Assembly: GCF_000616095.1 (NCBI RefSeq)
Contig: NZ_BAMS01000002.1
Coordinates: 398,452 to 462,451, forward strand
Length of the DNA stretch: 64,000 nt
DNA from: Sneathiella glossodoripedis JCM 23214
GTDB taxonomy: Bacteria; Pseudomonadota; Alphaproteobacteria; Sneathiellales; Sneathiellaceae
Direction of reading: 5' to 3'
The translations under genes and the position numbers were made by a program. The notes under the pieces are model-generated. The model searched no databases. It saw only the letters and a list, made by a program, of their open reading frames with translations, and had not been told where the DNA came from. How positions within the stretch are numbered: the first letter of the stretch is position 1; every line of letters starts with the position of its first letter. Positions 9,379 through 18,537 of this stretch are shown here, piece after piece.

Positions 9379-10677
9379 ATGAGTCTCGTAAAAACAAGTG
9401 ATATCGCAAAACATGATCTAGAAGAGCAAGGACGTATTCTTATCGTTGAAAGCTCTCATCTGTATCTCACGCTGATCGAGGGTGCAGTAAATGATGTGTT
9501 TTCCGGGCAAGTGGACAAGGCGTCTACATTTGATGAAGTCAAGAGCCTGATAGAAGAGCACAAAGGCGAGTATTTTTTGGTTTTGTTAAATTTGGTATTG
9601 CCTGGCGCTTCGCAGGGTGAGGCGGTCAATTACGTTAGAAACTATGATCTTCCGGCTGTTGTTTTTACCAGTAGCGTAGATGAAGCACTTGTAAACCAGA
9701 TCCAGTCACTTGGTGTAATTGACTATATCATCAAGGAGAATGTAACCAATCTTGAGCTGGTTAGTAAAATGGTCCGTCGCCTTGATCATAACCGCCGGAT
9801 AACAGCGTTGATTGTGGACGATTCAGCTACTATGCGTGAACAAATGCAAGTTCTGCTGTCCAAGTATCTCTTTAAAATCGAGGTCGCTGAAAATGGTGTG
9901 GAGGCACTGGAGAAAGTCCGAAGTGATGACACAATCAGGCTCGTAATTACCGATTATGAAATGCCTAAAATGAATGGGTTCGAATTGATCAAGAAGCTTC
10001 GGACATTCAAGGAGTCGCGCGACTTGGCAATTGTTGGGATGTCATCGGATGAGCGCGATAAGCTGGCGACTGATTTCATCAGGTTTGGCGCAGATGATTT
10101 TGTCAAAAAGGGAATTTCTCACGAAGAATTTGCAACTCGAATTTCCCTGTGTATGGACAAACTTGATCTGTTGAATGAGCTGATGCTCCGGGCAACAACA
10201 GATTTTTTGACCAAACTTTGGAACCGCATGTATTTCATGAGTGCATCTTCCACATTATTTTCAAGTGCGTCGCGTGGTCAAATTACGATTGATGTTGCCA
10301 TGATCGATCTTGATCATTTCAAGCGCATAAATGATACATATGGTCATGACGCAGGCGATGAAGTGTTAAGAGAGGTGGCCGCAGCTCTCAAATCCATCAT
10401 CAGAGGTACGGATTTGCTAGCCAGAATGGGCGGTGAAGAATTCTGTTTGCTAGCGGTGAATGTGAGCGCGGAACATCGCGAAAAATTCTTTAATTCGCTG
10501 AGAGAAGCCGTATCTGAGCTTGAATTTAGTTTTAACGGCGAAAATGTTCGCATGTCAGCCAGTATGGGGATAACTAGCATCCTAGGTGACTCTGTCGAAG
10601 ATATGATGAACCGGGCGGACGCAGCGCTTTATGAAGCAAAAGAGGCCGGCCGGAACCAGTGTGTTTTTGCGGATTAA
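9379..10677 (+). CDS. PleD-like response regulator with diguanylate cyclase (GGDEF) domain
   Basis: Makes the second messenger cyclic di-GMP. The order is two receiver domains and a GGDEF domain, as in PleD. The first receiver (about residues 15-130) is degenerate: the acidic pair reads ES and the phospho-acceptor position reads LLNLVLPG with asparagine in place of aspartate. The second (about 138-255) is intact, with IVDDSATMRE, VITDYEMPKMNG, a serine in GMSS and a lysine in FVKKG. The cyclase active site is GGEEF, preceded by RGTD at the spacing of an inhibitory product-binding site, so feedback inhibition is likely. It is a single gene. The degenerate receiver probably serves dimerisation. 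Confidence 0.9.
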   Translation: MSLVKTSDIAKHDLEEQGRILIVESSHLYLTLIEGAVNDVFSGQVDKASTFDEVKSLIEEHKGEYFLVLLNLVLPGASQGEAVNYVRNYDLPAVVFTSSVDEALVNQIQSLGVIDYIIKENVTNLELVSKMVRRLDHNRRITALIVDDSATMREQMQVLLSKYLFKIEVAENGVEALEKVRSDDTIRLVITDYEMPKMNGFELIKKLRTFKESRDLAIVGMSSDERDKLATDFIRFGADDFVKKGISHEEFATRISLCMDKLDLLNELMLRATTDFLTKLWNRMYFMSASSTLFSSASRGQITIDVAMIDLDHFKRINDTYGHDAGDEVLREVAAALKSIIRGTDLLARMGGEEFCLLAVNVSAEHREKFFNSLREAVSELEFSFNGENVRMSASMGITSILGDSVEDMMNRADAALYEAKEAGRNQCVFAD

Positions 10678-10707
10678 TCCTGCGCTGCTGAAGTTGCGGC
10701 TTTGGCC

Positions 10708-11046
10708 TTAGACATGGAATGAAGAGCCGCAGCCACAACGCCCTTTTTCGTTCGGATTTTCAAAGGTAAATTTGGATTCCAGCCCTTTTTCCTGCCAATC
10801 CATTTGCGTGCCACTCACATATTGAACAGCGTCATTGTCGATCAACAGTTTAACGTCGCCAGTATCAACTATGATATCGTCAGCCTTGGTTTCTTTGGCA
10901 AAATCCATTGTATAGCTAAGCCCGTTGCAGCCTGTATTAGTGATACCAATACGCAACCCAATCACGTCAGTTCCATTTTGCGCTATCAGGCTTTTGAGAC
11001 GGTTTTCAGCTTTATCAGTCAATGTTAAAATTTGCATATCACTCAT
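10708..11046 (-). CDS. sufA: A-type iron-sulfur carrier protein (SufA/IscA family)
   Basis: Carries assembled clusters to target apoproteins. The three cluster cysteines are visible: one in TNTGCNGLSYTMDF and two in GRCGCGSSF at the C-terminus. It is the last gene of the suf operon. The ATG at 11046 is preferred over a TTG two codons upstream; an AGG sequence lies about 12 bases before it. It is 112 residues long, normal for the family. Whether it should be called SufA, IscA or ErpA cannot be decided from sequence alone, so the name follows its place. Confidence 0.87.
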   Translation of the reverse strand: MSDMQILTLTDKAENRLKSLIAQNGTDVIGLRIGITNTGCNGLSYTMDFAKETKADDIIVDTGDVKLLIDNDAVQYVSGTQMDWQEKGLESKFTFENPNEKGRCGCGSSFHV

Positions 11047-11061
11047 AATCAATTCAACCTG

Positions 11062-11427
11062 CTAAAACATTCCAAGGTCCAGTTTGGCGGCTTCCGACAT
11101 ATTATCAGGTGTCCAAGGCGGATCCCACAGAATTTCCACGTCGACCGACTTGATACCATCAACAGGCGCCACAGCATCCTGTACCCATTTAGGGATTTCA
11201 CCTGCGACAGGACATCCCGGAGCAGTCAATGTCATCCCAATATATGTATGACCTGTTTCGTCAATATCAATGACATATACGAGGCCAAGATCATATATAC
11301 TGACCGGAATTTCCGGATCAAACACGGTCCTTAAAGCCTCGACCACACCTGCCTCAAGTGGGGAAGGGCAGTCGCCTTGCTGGTGTGGCCCCGAGGGGGC
11401 GGACCTTTGTACAGCATCAACAGCCAT
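11062..11427 (-). CDS. sufT: SUF system protein SufT (MIP18/DUF59 family)
   Basis: MIP18-family protein that helps Fe-S cluster maturation. It shows the typical VVEALRTVFDPEIPVSIYDLGLVYVIDI near the N-terminus and LTAPGCPVAGEIPKWV with the conserved cysteine, followed by VEILWDPPWTPDNMSEAAKLDLGM. The start MAVDAVQ at 11427 is chosen because GGAGAG lies at proper distance before it; this makes it overlap the end of sufU by 11 bases. Longer starts up to 11475 are possible. Confidence 0.86.
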   Translation of the reverse strand: MAVDAVQRSAPSGPHQQGDCPSPLEAGVVEALRTVFDPEIPVSIYDLGLVYVIDIDETGHTYIGMTLTAPGCPVAGEIPKWVQDAVAPVDGIKSVDVEILWDPPWTPDNMSEAAKLDLGMF

Positions 11428-11884
11428 CTTTGGTCTCTCCATCATCTTTAGATTTAATGCCTGACAAGGCAGCATTTAAGGCGTGCCAGGGGAGCGTTGC
11501 GCATTTTACGCGCATGGGAAATTGTTTTACGCCGATTAGCGCTTTCATTCTATCGTCAATATCTGAATGACTCTGTGCGCTGTCATCACTGAACAGGGTT
11601 AAAAATTGCTGAAATCTGCTTTTGGCATCAGCGCAGCTAGTGCCCTTGACCAGTTCCGTCATCATGGATGCAGACGCGATCGAGATTGCACATCCTTTTC
11701 CTTCAAAACCAACATCAGCAAGCGTTTCATCTTCACCCAGCCTGAGATACAAAGAAACTTCATCTCCGCACAAGGGATTGTCGCCATGCCCTTCATGCGT
11801 GCAGGGAGAAATTTTCCCGAAATTTCGAGGGCTTTTGGAATGATCCAGAATTATTTCCCGATATAGATCTTTGAGGTCTTCCAT
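11417..11884 (-). CDS. sufU: SufU-type scaffold / sulfur acceptor protein
   Basis: IscU-like protein that in the SUF pathway takes persulfide sulfur from the cysteine desulfurase SufS. Conserved ligands are visible: cysteine and aspartate in NPLCGDEVSLYL, cysteine in EGKGCAISIASASMM and cysteine in VKCATLPWHAL. It has the insertion between the second and third cysteines (SCADAKSRFQQFLTLFSDD) that separates SufU from IscU. It is 155 residues long and begins immediately after sufS, whose stop abuts its start. Confidence 0.9.
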   Translation of the reverse strand: MEDLKDLYREIILDHSKSPRNFGKISPCTHEGHGDNPLCGDEVSLYLRLGEDETLADVGFEGKGCAISIASASMMTELVKGTSCADAKSRFQQFLTLFSDDSAQSHSDIDDRMKALIGVKQFPMRVKCATLPWHALNAALSGIKSKDDGETKDGC

Positions 11885-13117
11885 CTATCTGAAAAACTCC
11901 TGAACCATTTTTATGGATTCAACCAGTGCGTCTACATCTTCTTTATTGTTGTAAAGTGCAAATGAGGCACGAACAGTGGAAGGCACGTCGTAGAAATCCA
12001 TAAGTGGTTGCGCGCAATGATGCCCGACGCGAACAGCAACACCAGCCTGATCTATGATAGTGCCAATATCATGGGGATGAATGTCATCCATCGTGAAGGA
12101 GACAATGGCTGCTTTTTGCTTTGCCTGTCCAATAATTCGAATATTGTTTAGCTTGCCAAGCTCCTGCGTTGCATAGGAAAGCAAGGATTGTTCATGGGCA
12201 GCGATCTGATCAAATCCGATTTTATTAACATAGTCGATAGCTGCACCCAAGCCGATTGCCTGAACGATCGGAGGAGTACCGGCTTCGAACTTGCTGTGGC
12301 CTGTGGCGAAAGTGGTTTTTTCAAAGGTGACGCGGTTAATCATGTCACCACCACCCTGATAAGGCGGCATTTTTTCCAATAACTCAGCTTTACCAAACAA
12401 AACCCCAATTCCAGTCGGCGCAAAAACCTTGTGTCCGGTAAAGACGTAGAAATCCGCGTCGAGATCACGGACATCAACTTTCATGTGGGGTATCGCTTGC
12501 GATCCATCTATTAAGACAGGGATATCTTTTGAATGCGCTTTTGCAATCAACTCTTTTACAGGATTAACAGTCCCAATTGCATTTGAAACATGCGTAATTG
12601 CGACAATTTTGGTCCTGTCGGTAAGCATCTCCTCATAGCGATCCCGCAACAGGTCGCCATTTGTATCTATTGGTACGGCTTTTACCGTTGCACCAACACG
12701 CTCAGCGACCAATTGCCATGGTACGATATTAGAGTGGTGCTCAAGGTAGGATAACAGGATTTCGTCACCTTCACCGATTGCCATTTGTCCAAACGAGTTG
12801 GCAACGAGGTTAATCGCCTCGGTCGTGCTTTTCGTGAAAATGATTTCATCTACACTCGCAGCGTTTAGGTGATCACGGACAGTTTCGCGGGCGCCTTCGT
12901 AAAGTTCAGTTGACTTCTGGCTAAGGTAATGGACCCCTCTGTGCACATTTGCGTATGTGTGTCTGTACGCATCCTGCACAGCATCCAGCACAGCCACTGG
13001 TTTTTGGGCGGATGCGCCGCTATCCAAAAACGTCAGCCGCTTACCGTGAATCTTTTCCTCAAATATGGGAAAATCGCCGCGAATTTTCTCAACATCAAAA
13101 ACGGTCATGTCATTCAT
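11885..13117 (-). CDS. sufS: cysteine desulfurase SufS
   Basis: PLP enzyme that removes sulfur from L-cysteine and hands it to SufU for cluster building. The PLP lysine lies in FYVFTGHKVFAPTGIGVLFGK (about residue 230) and the catalytic cysteine in RVGHHCAQPLMDFY (about residue 367). It has the group II desulfurase layout of SufS rather than IscS, with a length of 410 residues. Its start overlaps the sufD stop by eight bases, which suggests translational coupling. Confidence 0.94.
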   Translation of the reverse strand: MNDMTVFDVEKIRGDFPIFEEKIHGKRLTFLDSGASAQKPVAVLDAVQDAYRHTYANVHRGVHYLSQKSTELYEGARETVRDHLNAASVDEIIFTKSTTEAINLVANSFGQMAIGEGDEILLSYLEHHSNIVPWQLVAERVGATVKAVPIDTNGDLLRDRYEEMLTDRTKIVAITHVSNAIGTVNPVKELIAKAHSKDIPVLIDGSQAIPHMKVDVRDLDADFYVFTGHKVFAPTGIGVLFGKAELLEKMPPYQGGGDMINRVTFEKTTFATGHSKFEAGTPPIVQAIGLGAAIDYVNKIGFDQIAAHEQSLLSYATQELGKLNNIRIIGQAKQKAAIVSFTMDDIHPHDIGTIIDQAGVAVRVGHHCAQPLMDFYDVPSTVRASFALYNNKEDVDALVESIKMVQEFFR

Positions 13118-14396
13118 TATCTTTATTTCCCTGAGCCAACCATCCTGCCGCCTGTGTTTTTAGAAAATCCCTGACGTCATCATTGTTGATTTCATCCAGC
13201 ACATCACCAAGGAATGCCTCAATCAGCATTTGTCGGGCTTGCTCTTGTTCTATACCTCTCGATTGAAGGTAAAAGAGGGCCATATCATCCAGTTCACCGG
13301 ATGTCGCGCCATGACTGCATTTAACGTCATCGGCATAGATCTCAAGCTCGGGTTTGCAGGCAACCTGTGCATTGTCCGACAGGACCAGTGCTTTGCTTAA
13401 CTGGTCGCCGGAAACTTTCTGAGCGTCCTCAAATATGTGGATTTTTCCTTGAAAAACACCGTGAGCGTTTTCATCAAGAACACCTTTATAGATTTGCTGA
13501 CTTTTGTTTTCCGGCACGCGATGCTCGGTTACGGTCGTCGTATCACAATGCTGGTTTCCGCGCATAAGATATGCACCATTTAAAGTACAGTCAGATCCGC
13601 GACCCAATAATGTACTTAAAAACTCATTGCGCGATAGCTTGCCACCAGTTGAAAAACTGAAATTGCTGTATGCTGCGTTAGTGTGGATGTCGACATCTGT
13701 CACAGCCAAATGATATGCATCAACACTCTCGTTCTGGTATTTGAAATGATCCAGTTTTGCCCCATCGGAAAGAGAGATATTCGTCACCGGGTTGGAAAAA
13801 TAAACTCCTGCACCTTCATGAATTTCTACAAGTGTCAGGGAGCTGTTTTTTCCCATTATCAATCTGTTTCGGATATGACGCCCCTCATCAGAGGAAGAAT
13901 TTTGAAAGCGCACGGCTAAAGGTGAGGATAAAACAAAATCATCCGCAACAGTAATGCAATAGCCATCGCGCATAAAGGCGGTGTTTAGCGCCACTAATGA
14001 CCGGTTTTCATCTTCTGGCAAGCTGAAGACCGCGCCTTTTCCCAGTTCTTCACCAAGTGTGGAAATTACTATTCCATCCGGAAGTTTGTCCAGCTTGCTT
14101 TTAGACGGACTAAAAGTTCCATCTTCGAACACGATTTCATGGTCACAGGCAAATAATTTGCTTGCGAAGTTATTTGGCTCGTTGGCAGGGACAGGACCAA
14201 ACCCTTTGGTCAAGGGGGCAAGGTTTGTAAAGCGCCAATCCTCAATTCTCTTGTTTGGGAAGTCAGAGCTTTTAAATTTATCAATACTTGATCTTCGCAG
14301 TGTCGATACATTGCGGTCAGTGCCACCGGGAAGATCTCCGACTGCAACTTCAAACCGATCAACATAACTCTGCGCAAGTTTGGATAGTGTCTTCAT
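13110..14396 (-). CDS. sufD: Fe-S assembly protein SufD
   Basis: Partner of SufB in the SufBC2D scaffold. The C-terminal half has the conserved beta-helix and core motifs NEFLSTLLGRGSDCTLNGAY and CSHGATSGELDDMALFYLQSRGIEQEQARQMLIEAF. The N-terminal helical part is more variable. At 428 residues it is in the normal range. It lies 38 bases after sufC and overlaps sufS at its end. Confidence 0.92.
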   Translation of the reverse strand: MKTLSKLAQSYVDRFEVAVGDLPGGTDRNVSTLRRSSIDKFKSSDFPNKRIEDWRFTNLAPLTKGFGPVPANEPNNFASKLFACDHEIVFEDGTFSPSKSKLDKLPDGIVISTLGEELGKGAVFSLPEDENRSLVALNTAFMRDGYCITVADDFVLSSPLAVRFQNSSSDEGRHIRNRLIMGKNSSLTLVEIHEGAGVYFSNPVTNISLSDGAKLDHFKYQNESVDAYHLAVTDVDIHTNAAYSNFSFSTGGKLSRNEFLSTLLGRGSDCTLNGAYLMRGNQHCDTTTVTEHRVPENKSQQIYKGVLDENAHGVFQGKIHIFEDAQKVSGDQLSKALVLSDNAQVACKPELEIYADDVKCSHGATSGELDDMALFYLQSRGIEQEQARQMLIEAFLGDVLDEINNDDVRDFLKTQAAGWLAQGNKDNE

Positions 14397-14434
14397 TGGT
14401 TCGTCCTTAAGGTTAGGGATAATTGATAGCGCTT

Positions 14435-15178
14435 TTAGGCCGCGCTAATATCCGCATATCCTTTTTCCTCAAGTTCAAGTGCGAGGGTCTTATCACCGGA
14501 TTTTACAATTTTGCCATCAGACAGAACGTGAACGAAATCAGGCACGATATAGTCGAGCAATCGTTGATAGTGTGTAATCACCAGTGCTGAACGTTCAGGA
14601 CTTCTAAGGCGGTTTACGCCATCTGCCGCAATTTTAAGAGCGTCAATATCAAGTCCTGAATCTGTTTCATCAAGAACCATGAGGCTTGGCTCAAGCAAAG
14701 ACATCTGCAGAACTTCGTTTCTCTTTTTCTCACCACCAGAGAAACCAACATTTACGGGGCGTTTGAGCATATCGTCCTTAATGTCGAGCTCTTTTGATTT
14801 TTCCCGAACAAGCTTGAGGAACTGCATCGCGTCGAGTTCCTCTTCACCGCGAAATTTTCGCTGTGCGTTAACCGCTGTTTTCAAAAACGTGGCAGTGGCT
14901 ACACCGGGAATTTCGACGGGGTACTGAAACGCCAGAAATATTCCGCTGCAAGCGCGCTCATCTGGGTCCAGTTCCAACAAATCCTTACCTTGGTATAAAA
15001 CCGAACCGGATGTCACTTCATAGCCATCACGCCCTGAAAGGACATAGGACAGGGTGCTTTTTCCCGCACCATTTGGCCCCATCACCGCGTGAACCTCTCC
15101 GGGATTAATAGTAAGGTTTATGCCTTTAAGAATTTCCTTGCCGCCAACTGTGGCGTGCAGGTCTTTGATTTCCAACAT
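14435..15178 (-). CDS. sufC: Fe-S assembly ATPase SufC
   Basis: ABC-type ATPase of the SufBC2D complex; it powers conformational change of SufB and SufD and is not a transporter. Walker A is [10 protein letters not shown] (about residue 34), the signature is [14 protein letters not shown] and Walker B with the catalytic glutamate is [16 protein letters not shown], the form characteristic of SufC. It is 247 residues long. A gap of 59 bases separates it from sufB. Confidence 0.95.
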   Translation of the reverse strand: MLEIKDLHATVGGKEILKGINLTINPGEVHAVMGPNGAGKSTLSYVLSGRDGYEVTSGSVLYQGKDLLELDPDERACSGIFLAFQYPVEIPGVATATFLKTAVNAQRKFRGEEELDAMQFLKLVREKSKELDIKDDMLKRPVNVGFSGGEKKRNEVLQMSLLEPSLMVLDETDSGLDIDALKIAADGVNRLRSPERSALVITHYQRLLDYIVPDFVHVLSDGKIVKSGDKTLALELEEKGYADISAA

Positions 15179-15237
15179 TTGATCTAGCTCTTGATCTTTA
15201 AAAATAAACTTTGTGTGTTGAACGCAATGTCGTTTGA

Positions 15238-16707
15238 TTAGCCGACACTACCTTCCAAACTAATTCCGACAAGTTTCTGCGCTTCGACAGCAAACTCCAT
15301 CGGCAGTTTCTGCAACACTTCTTTACAAAAACCGTTCACTATTAACGCCATGCTTTCTTCTTCGGAAAGTCCTCTTTGCTGGCAATAAAATAGCTGTTCT
15401 TCACTTACCTTTGAGGTCGTTGCCTCATGCTCGATTTTGGCAGTGCGATTTTGATTTTCGATATACGGAACCGTGTGCGCGCCGCATTTATCGCCAATCA
15501 ACAGGCTGTCACAGACAGTGTGGTTTCGGGCATTTTCTGCTTTTCGGCCCATCCGCACAAGGCCGCGATATGTGCTTTGCGCCCGTCCTGCAGAGATACC
15601 TTTGGAAATGATTGTGCTGGACGTATTTTTGCCCAGATGGATCATTTTCGTGCCGGTATCGGCCTGTTGAAAGTTGTTGGTAATCGCAATGGAGTAGAAC
15701 TCACCAATAGAGTTGTCCCCCTGCAGGATGCAGGATGGGTATTTCCAGGTTACTGCTGAGCCGGTTTCAACCTGTGTCCACGAAACCTTGGAATTTACTC
15801 CCCGGCAAGCAGCTCGTTTGGTAACAAAGTTGTATATACCACCTTTGCCGTTTTCATCGCCCGGATACCAGTTCTGCACCGTAGAATATTTGATTTCAGC
15901 ATTGTCAAGGGCCACCAGTTCCACAACGGCGGCGTGAAGTTGATTTTCATCGCGCATGGGAGCCGTGCAGCCTTCAAGATAGCTGACGTAACTGTCATCA
16001 TCTGCAATGATCAGGGTTCTTTCAAATTGGCCGGTCTGGGCTGCATTAATCCTGAAATAGGTGCTCAGTTCCATAGGGCAGCGAACACCCTTCGGGATGT
16101 AGACAAACGAGCCGTCAGTAAAGACCGCACAGTTAAGAGCTGAGTAAAAATTGTCCGTATAGGGGACAACTGAACCTAAATATTTTTTGACCAGCTCAGG
16201 GTGTTTCTGGATGGCTTCGGAAATCGGGCAGAAGATAACACCTTCTTTTTCAAGCCGTTCGCGAAAGGTTGTGGCGACAGAGACACTATCAAAGACAGCA
16301 TCAACAGCAACATTTGCAGCGCCTTCAACGCCAGCTAGAACTTCCTGCTCTTTCAGCGGAATACCCAGTTTGTTATAGACCTCCAGAATTTCCGGATCTA
16401 CTTCGTCCAGACTTTTTAGTTTGTCTTTCTGTTTAGGGGCTGAATAGTAATAAATGTCCTGAAAATCAATTTCGGGATAATTAACCTTTGCCCAATCCGG
16501 CTCTTCCATTTCCAGCCAGTACCGATAGGCTTTCAGGCGCCACTCGAGCATCCATTCAGGTTCATCCTTTTTGGCGGAAATAAAACGAATGATATCTTCG
16601 TTAAGGCCTTTAGGGGCCGTTTCCGCTTCAATTTCACTGACAAAGCCGTATTTGTACTTTTCGGATACAGATGCGACCTGTTCAACGGTTTCTTTGCTAA
16701 CAACCAT
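15238..16707 (-). CDS. sufB: Fe-S cluster scaffold protein SufB
   Basis: Main scaffold on which the SUF pathway builds Fe-S clusters. It is 489 residues and shows [30 protein letters not shown], the block [25 protein letters not shown], and the C-terminal [28 protein letters not shown] good ribosome binding site (GGAGTGAGAG) precedes the ATG and overlaps the end of the regulator gene. It is the second gene of the operon. Confidence 0.95.
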   Translation of the reverse strand: MVVSKETVEQVASVSEKYKYGFVSEIEAETAPKGLNEDIIRFISAKKDEPEWMLEWRLKAYRYWLEMEEPDWAKVNYPEIDFQDIYYYSAPKQKDKLKSLDEVDPEILEVYNKLGIPLKEQEVLAGVEGAANVAVDAVFDSVSVATTFRERLEKEGVIFCPISEAIQKHPELVKKYLGSVVPYTDNFYSALNCAVFTDGSFVYIPKGVRCPMELSTYFRINAAQTGQFERTLIIADDDSYVSYLEGCTAPMRDENQLHAAVVELVALDNAEIKYSTVQNWYPGDENGKGGIYNFVTKRAACRGVNSKVSWTQVETGSAVTWKYPSCILQGDNSIGEFYSIAITNNFQQADTGTKMIHLGKNTSSTIISKGISAGRAQSTYRGLVRMGRKAENARNHTVCDSLLIGDKCGAHTVPYIENQNRTAKIEHEATTSKVSEEQLFYCQQRGLSEEESMALIVNGFCKEVLQKLPMEFAVEAQKLVGISLEGSVG

Positions 16708-16710
16708 CTC

Positions 16711-17184
16711 TCACTCCGTAATATTGAGGCTGGTGGTCAAATTCTCTGTACCGCGTGCCGATTTGGGCAACGGGGCAGGGGTCACACTTGTCATATCTGC
16801 AAGAGTAACTTCTTCCATCGCAGCATTAATTGCAGTGTTTATTTTCTCCCACCCGCCTCGCATGGGACAGCATTCTTCAACTGAGCAGTCATCGTGGCTT
16901 GTATCCACGCAGGATGTAACAGCCACAGGCCCTTCCAATACGCGGACTATTTCTGCAATCGAAATTTTGGAGGGTTCTCTGTCCAGGCGATAACCACCAT
17001 GAGCACCGCGAATTGAAACGAGCAAATCGTTTTTCGCAAGAAGGCGTAAAATTTTGGCGGCTGTTGGCACTTTCAGTCCTGTATATAATGACAGGTCAGG
17101 TGCCGTCATAACACGTCCTTCTATCCGTGCCATTTCGGACATGATAACAACACCATAGTCTGTCATTTTGCTCAGTTTGATCAT
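16711..17184 (-). CDS. Rrf2-family Fe-S-responsive regulator of the suf operon
   Basis: Winged-helix regulator of the Rrf2 family (IscR/SufR type), 157 residues. The DNA-binding N-terminus reads LSKMTDYGVVIMSEMARI and LSLYTGLKVPTAAKILRLLAKNDLL, and the wing SIRGAHGGYRLDREPSKISIAEIVRVLEG is typical. Cysteines in SCVDTSHDDCSVEECCPM near residues 92-106 could bind a cluster; their spacing differs from E. coli IscR. As first gene of the operon it most likely senses cluster status and represses its own promoter. No Shine-Dalgarno sequence precedes the ATG and the predicted transcript starts almost at it, so translation may be leaderless. Confidence 0.92.
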   Translation of the reverse strand: MIKLSKMTDYGVVIMSEMARIEGRVMTAPDLSLYTGLKVPTAAKILRLLAKNDLLVSIRGAHGGYRLDREPSKISIAEIVRVLEGPVAVTSCVDTSHDDCSVEECCPMRGGWEKINTAINAAMEEVTLADMTSVTPAPLPKSARGTENLTTSLNITE

Positions 17185-17193
17185 TTGATTGTT

Positions 17194-17222
17194 TATATCG
17201 TACTAATTTAGTCTGATTTCAA
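17194..17222 (-). promoter_or_regulatory. predicted suf promoter with overlapping operator dyad
   Basis: On the minus strand TTGAAA (17222-17217) and GATATA (17199-17194) are separated by 17 bases and fit sigma-70 -35 and -10 boxes. Between them lies the dyad ACTAA-T-TTAGT (17202-17212), in the place where an Rrf2 repressor would block polymerase. The predicted start of transcription would fall within a few bases of the regulator ATG at 17184. Boxes and dyad are seen; binding by the Rrf2 protein is inferred. Confidence 0.6.
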
Positions 17223-17248
17223 GGCGGTATAGCAGACAAAAATGGTCT

Positions 17249-17283
17249 TGTATACAGGAAGCTTGTAAAATATCTCTGTATAC
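17249..17283. repeat. inverted pair of GTATAC palindromes between suf and the glycan operon
   Basis: TGTATACAG at 17249-17257 and CTGTATAC at 17276-17283 form an inverted pair; each contains the palindrome GTATAC and the centres are 28 bases apart. TGTATACA-like cores occur in operators of GntR-family regulators, but no such gene is nearby. It could control either diverging operon. The sequence pattern is certain, the function open. Confidence 0.4.
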
Positions 17284-17443
17284 TTGTTTTGCCTCATTAA
17301 GCGCTTGAACGTAGAATGCATCTGGATATCATGCAGGCGATTTATTACAACGTAATCAGATTTCTCTTATTCGAGCATATATGGATTTTATTTTCCTGAA
17401 CCTAACCGATGGAGAAAGCCGCAAGTTTTGGATGTAGGAATTT

Positions 17444-18534
17444 ATGAGAGCATACATACCCGATTTTCAAAATTTTCTATTGTGGCTTGAGGGGCAAAAT
17501 TTTAAATACGTTATATTGAGAGAACCAGAAATTTACTCTCACGGTTTTCCAAAGCCGGGAAGCAAGCAGGACGTGGATCTGCTGGTTGATGACGACGCTC
17601 AGCGTGCGATTGAAGATAGATATGGCAAGGGCTTGAAGTGGCGCGGTGTCAAATGTGACATCTATTCTCTATCAGGCAAGGGGAAAGGGAGCTATCATGG
17701 GCACCCTTATTTTCCGGTTGATCTAGGAAAAGGATACTTAACAACCGGCGCAAATTTAAAGATTTGTTTTTTGTGCCATCTGCTCAAGACCATTATGACT
17801 CGCTCCTTTATCATATTGTGTATCAGAAAGCAGAGGGCTCCAAAATCGGATTTGACGATGCATCTTCTTTAAAGAGCAGTAAGTATTTTCGGTCGCTGCA
17901 GGCATTATCAACAGAGCTTGGCACCTCGTTCCCTCAATGTTTGCTGGACATGCATCGATATCTTGTAAGTTTGGGTCTTTCTATTCCAAATGAATGGTTG
18001 CAACTTGACGTAATTGAAGCGTTCAGAAACCATCGAAAAAGTTTTTTCCAAGCCTGGTTGATGGCTCAGCAAAAAGGTGAGTTTAACTCTTTTGTAATAC
18101 GCAAGACAGCTAAAACACATGGCAAGGTGGATGAAATTGTTTCTGTGATTAAACAGAATTATGAGGTTATGTTGACAAAGGACTTGGGGCTTTGGGATCA
18201 AAAAGTCAGCGCTCGCAAGATGCGGGGTAATAAATGGCGAAACGGAGGACCACCGATAAAGGTTGTTCTCGTGTTTGATCCGGATCCACAATCAACAAGC
18301 GAGGAGGACAGAAAAGTTCATCCTTTTGTTCTTAATAATCGCCAGTTTTTTAAAAGAGCGTATCGGGAGCAGTTTTTAAAAACAACAAAGGCGCATCGTA
18401 AGGCGAATCCGATACATTCGACAGATAATGAAGCTGAAGCGATTGGTCATTTACCATTATTTTTCTCTGATGAAGAAACTAAGCGGATTTTAGAGCAGAT
18501 CAGTGACAGGCGTCATAGAATGGGACAGAAATAG
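17444..18534 (+). CDS. nucleotidyltransferase-like protein of a surface-glycan operon (apparent frameshift)
   Basis: Not a protein I can name. The N-terminus has a beta-strand followed by KQDVDLLVDDDAQRA, which resembles the D-x-D metal-binding pair of nucleotidyltransferase folds, and YVILREPE just before it. Later, VPSAQDHYDSLLYHIVYQKA resembles a block found in uncharacterised proteins of polysaccharide loci. The frame breaks at about 17757: after GANLK one missing A (TTTAAAG to TTTAAAAG) sends the reading to a false stop at 17872; adding it gives DLFFVPSAQDHYDSL. The reconstructed protein has 363 residues. An AGGA ribosome binding site precedes the ATG. It is first in a three-gene operon with a kinase-like protein and a GT9 glycosyltransferase, so a role in making or modifying a surface sugar is likely. 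Confidence 0.7.
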
Positions 18535-18537
18535 AGT

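Noticed and set aside
17764..17872. Two separate overlapping genes at 17444-17872 and 17764-18534
   Set aside because: The second reading continues the protein logic of the first and one added base joins them; the end of the first frame is unlike the rest of the protein.
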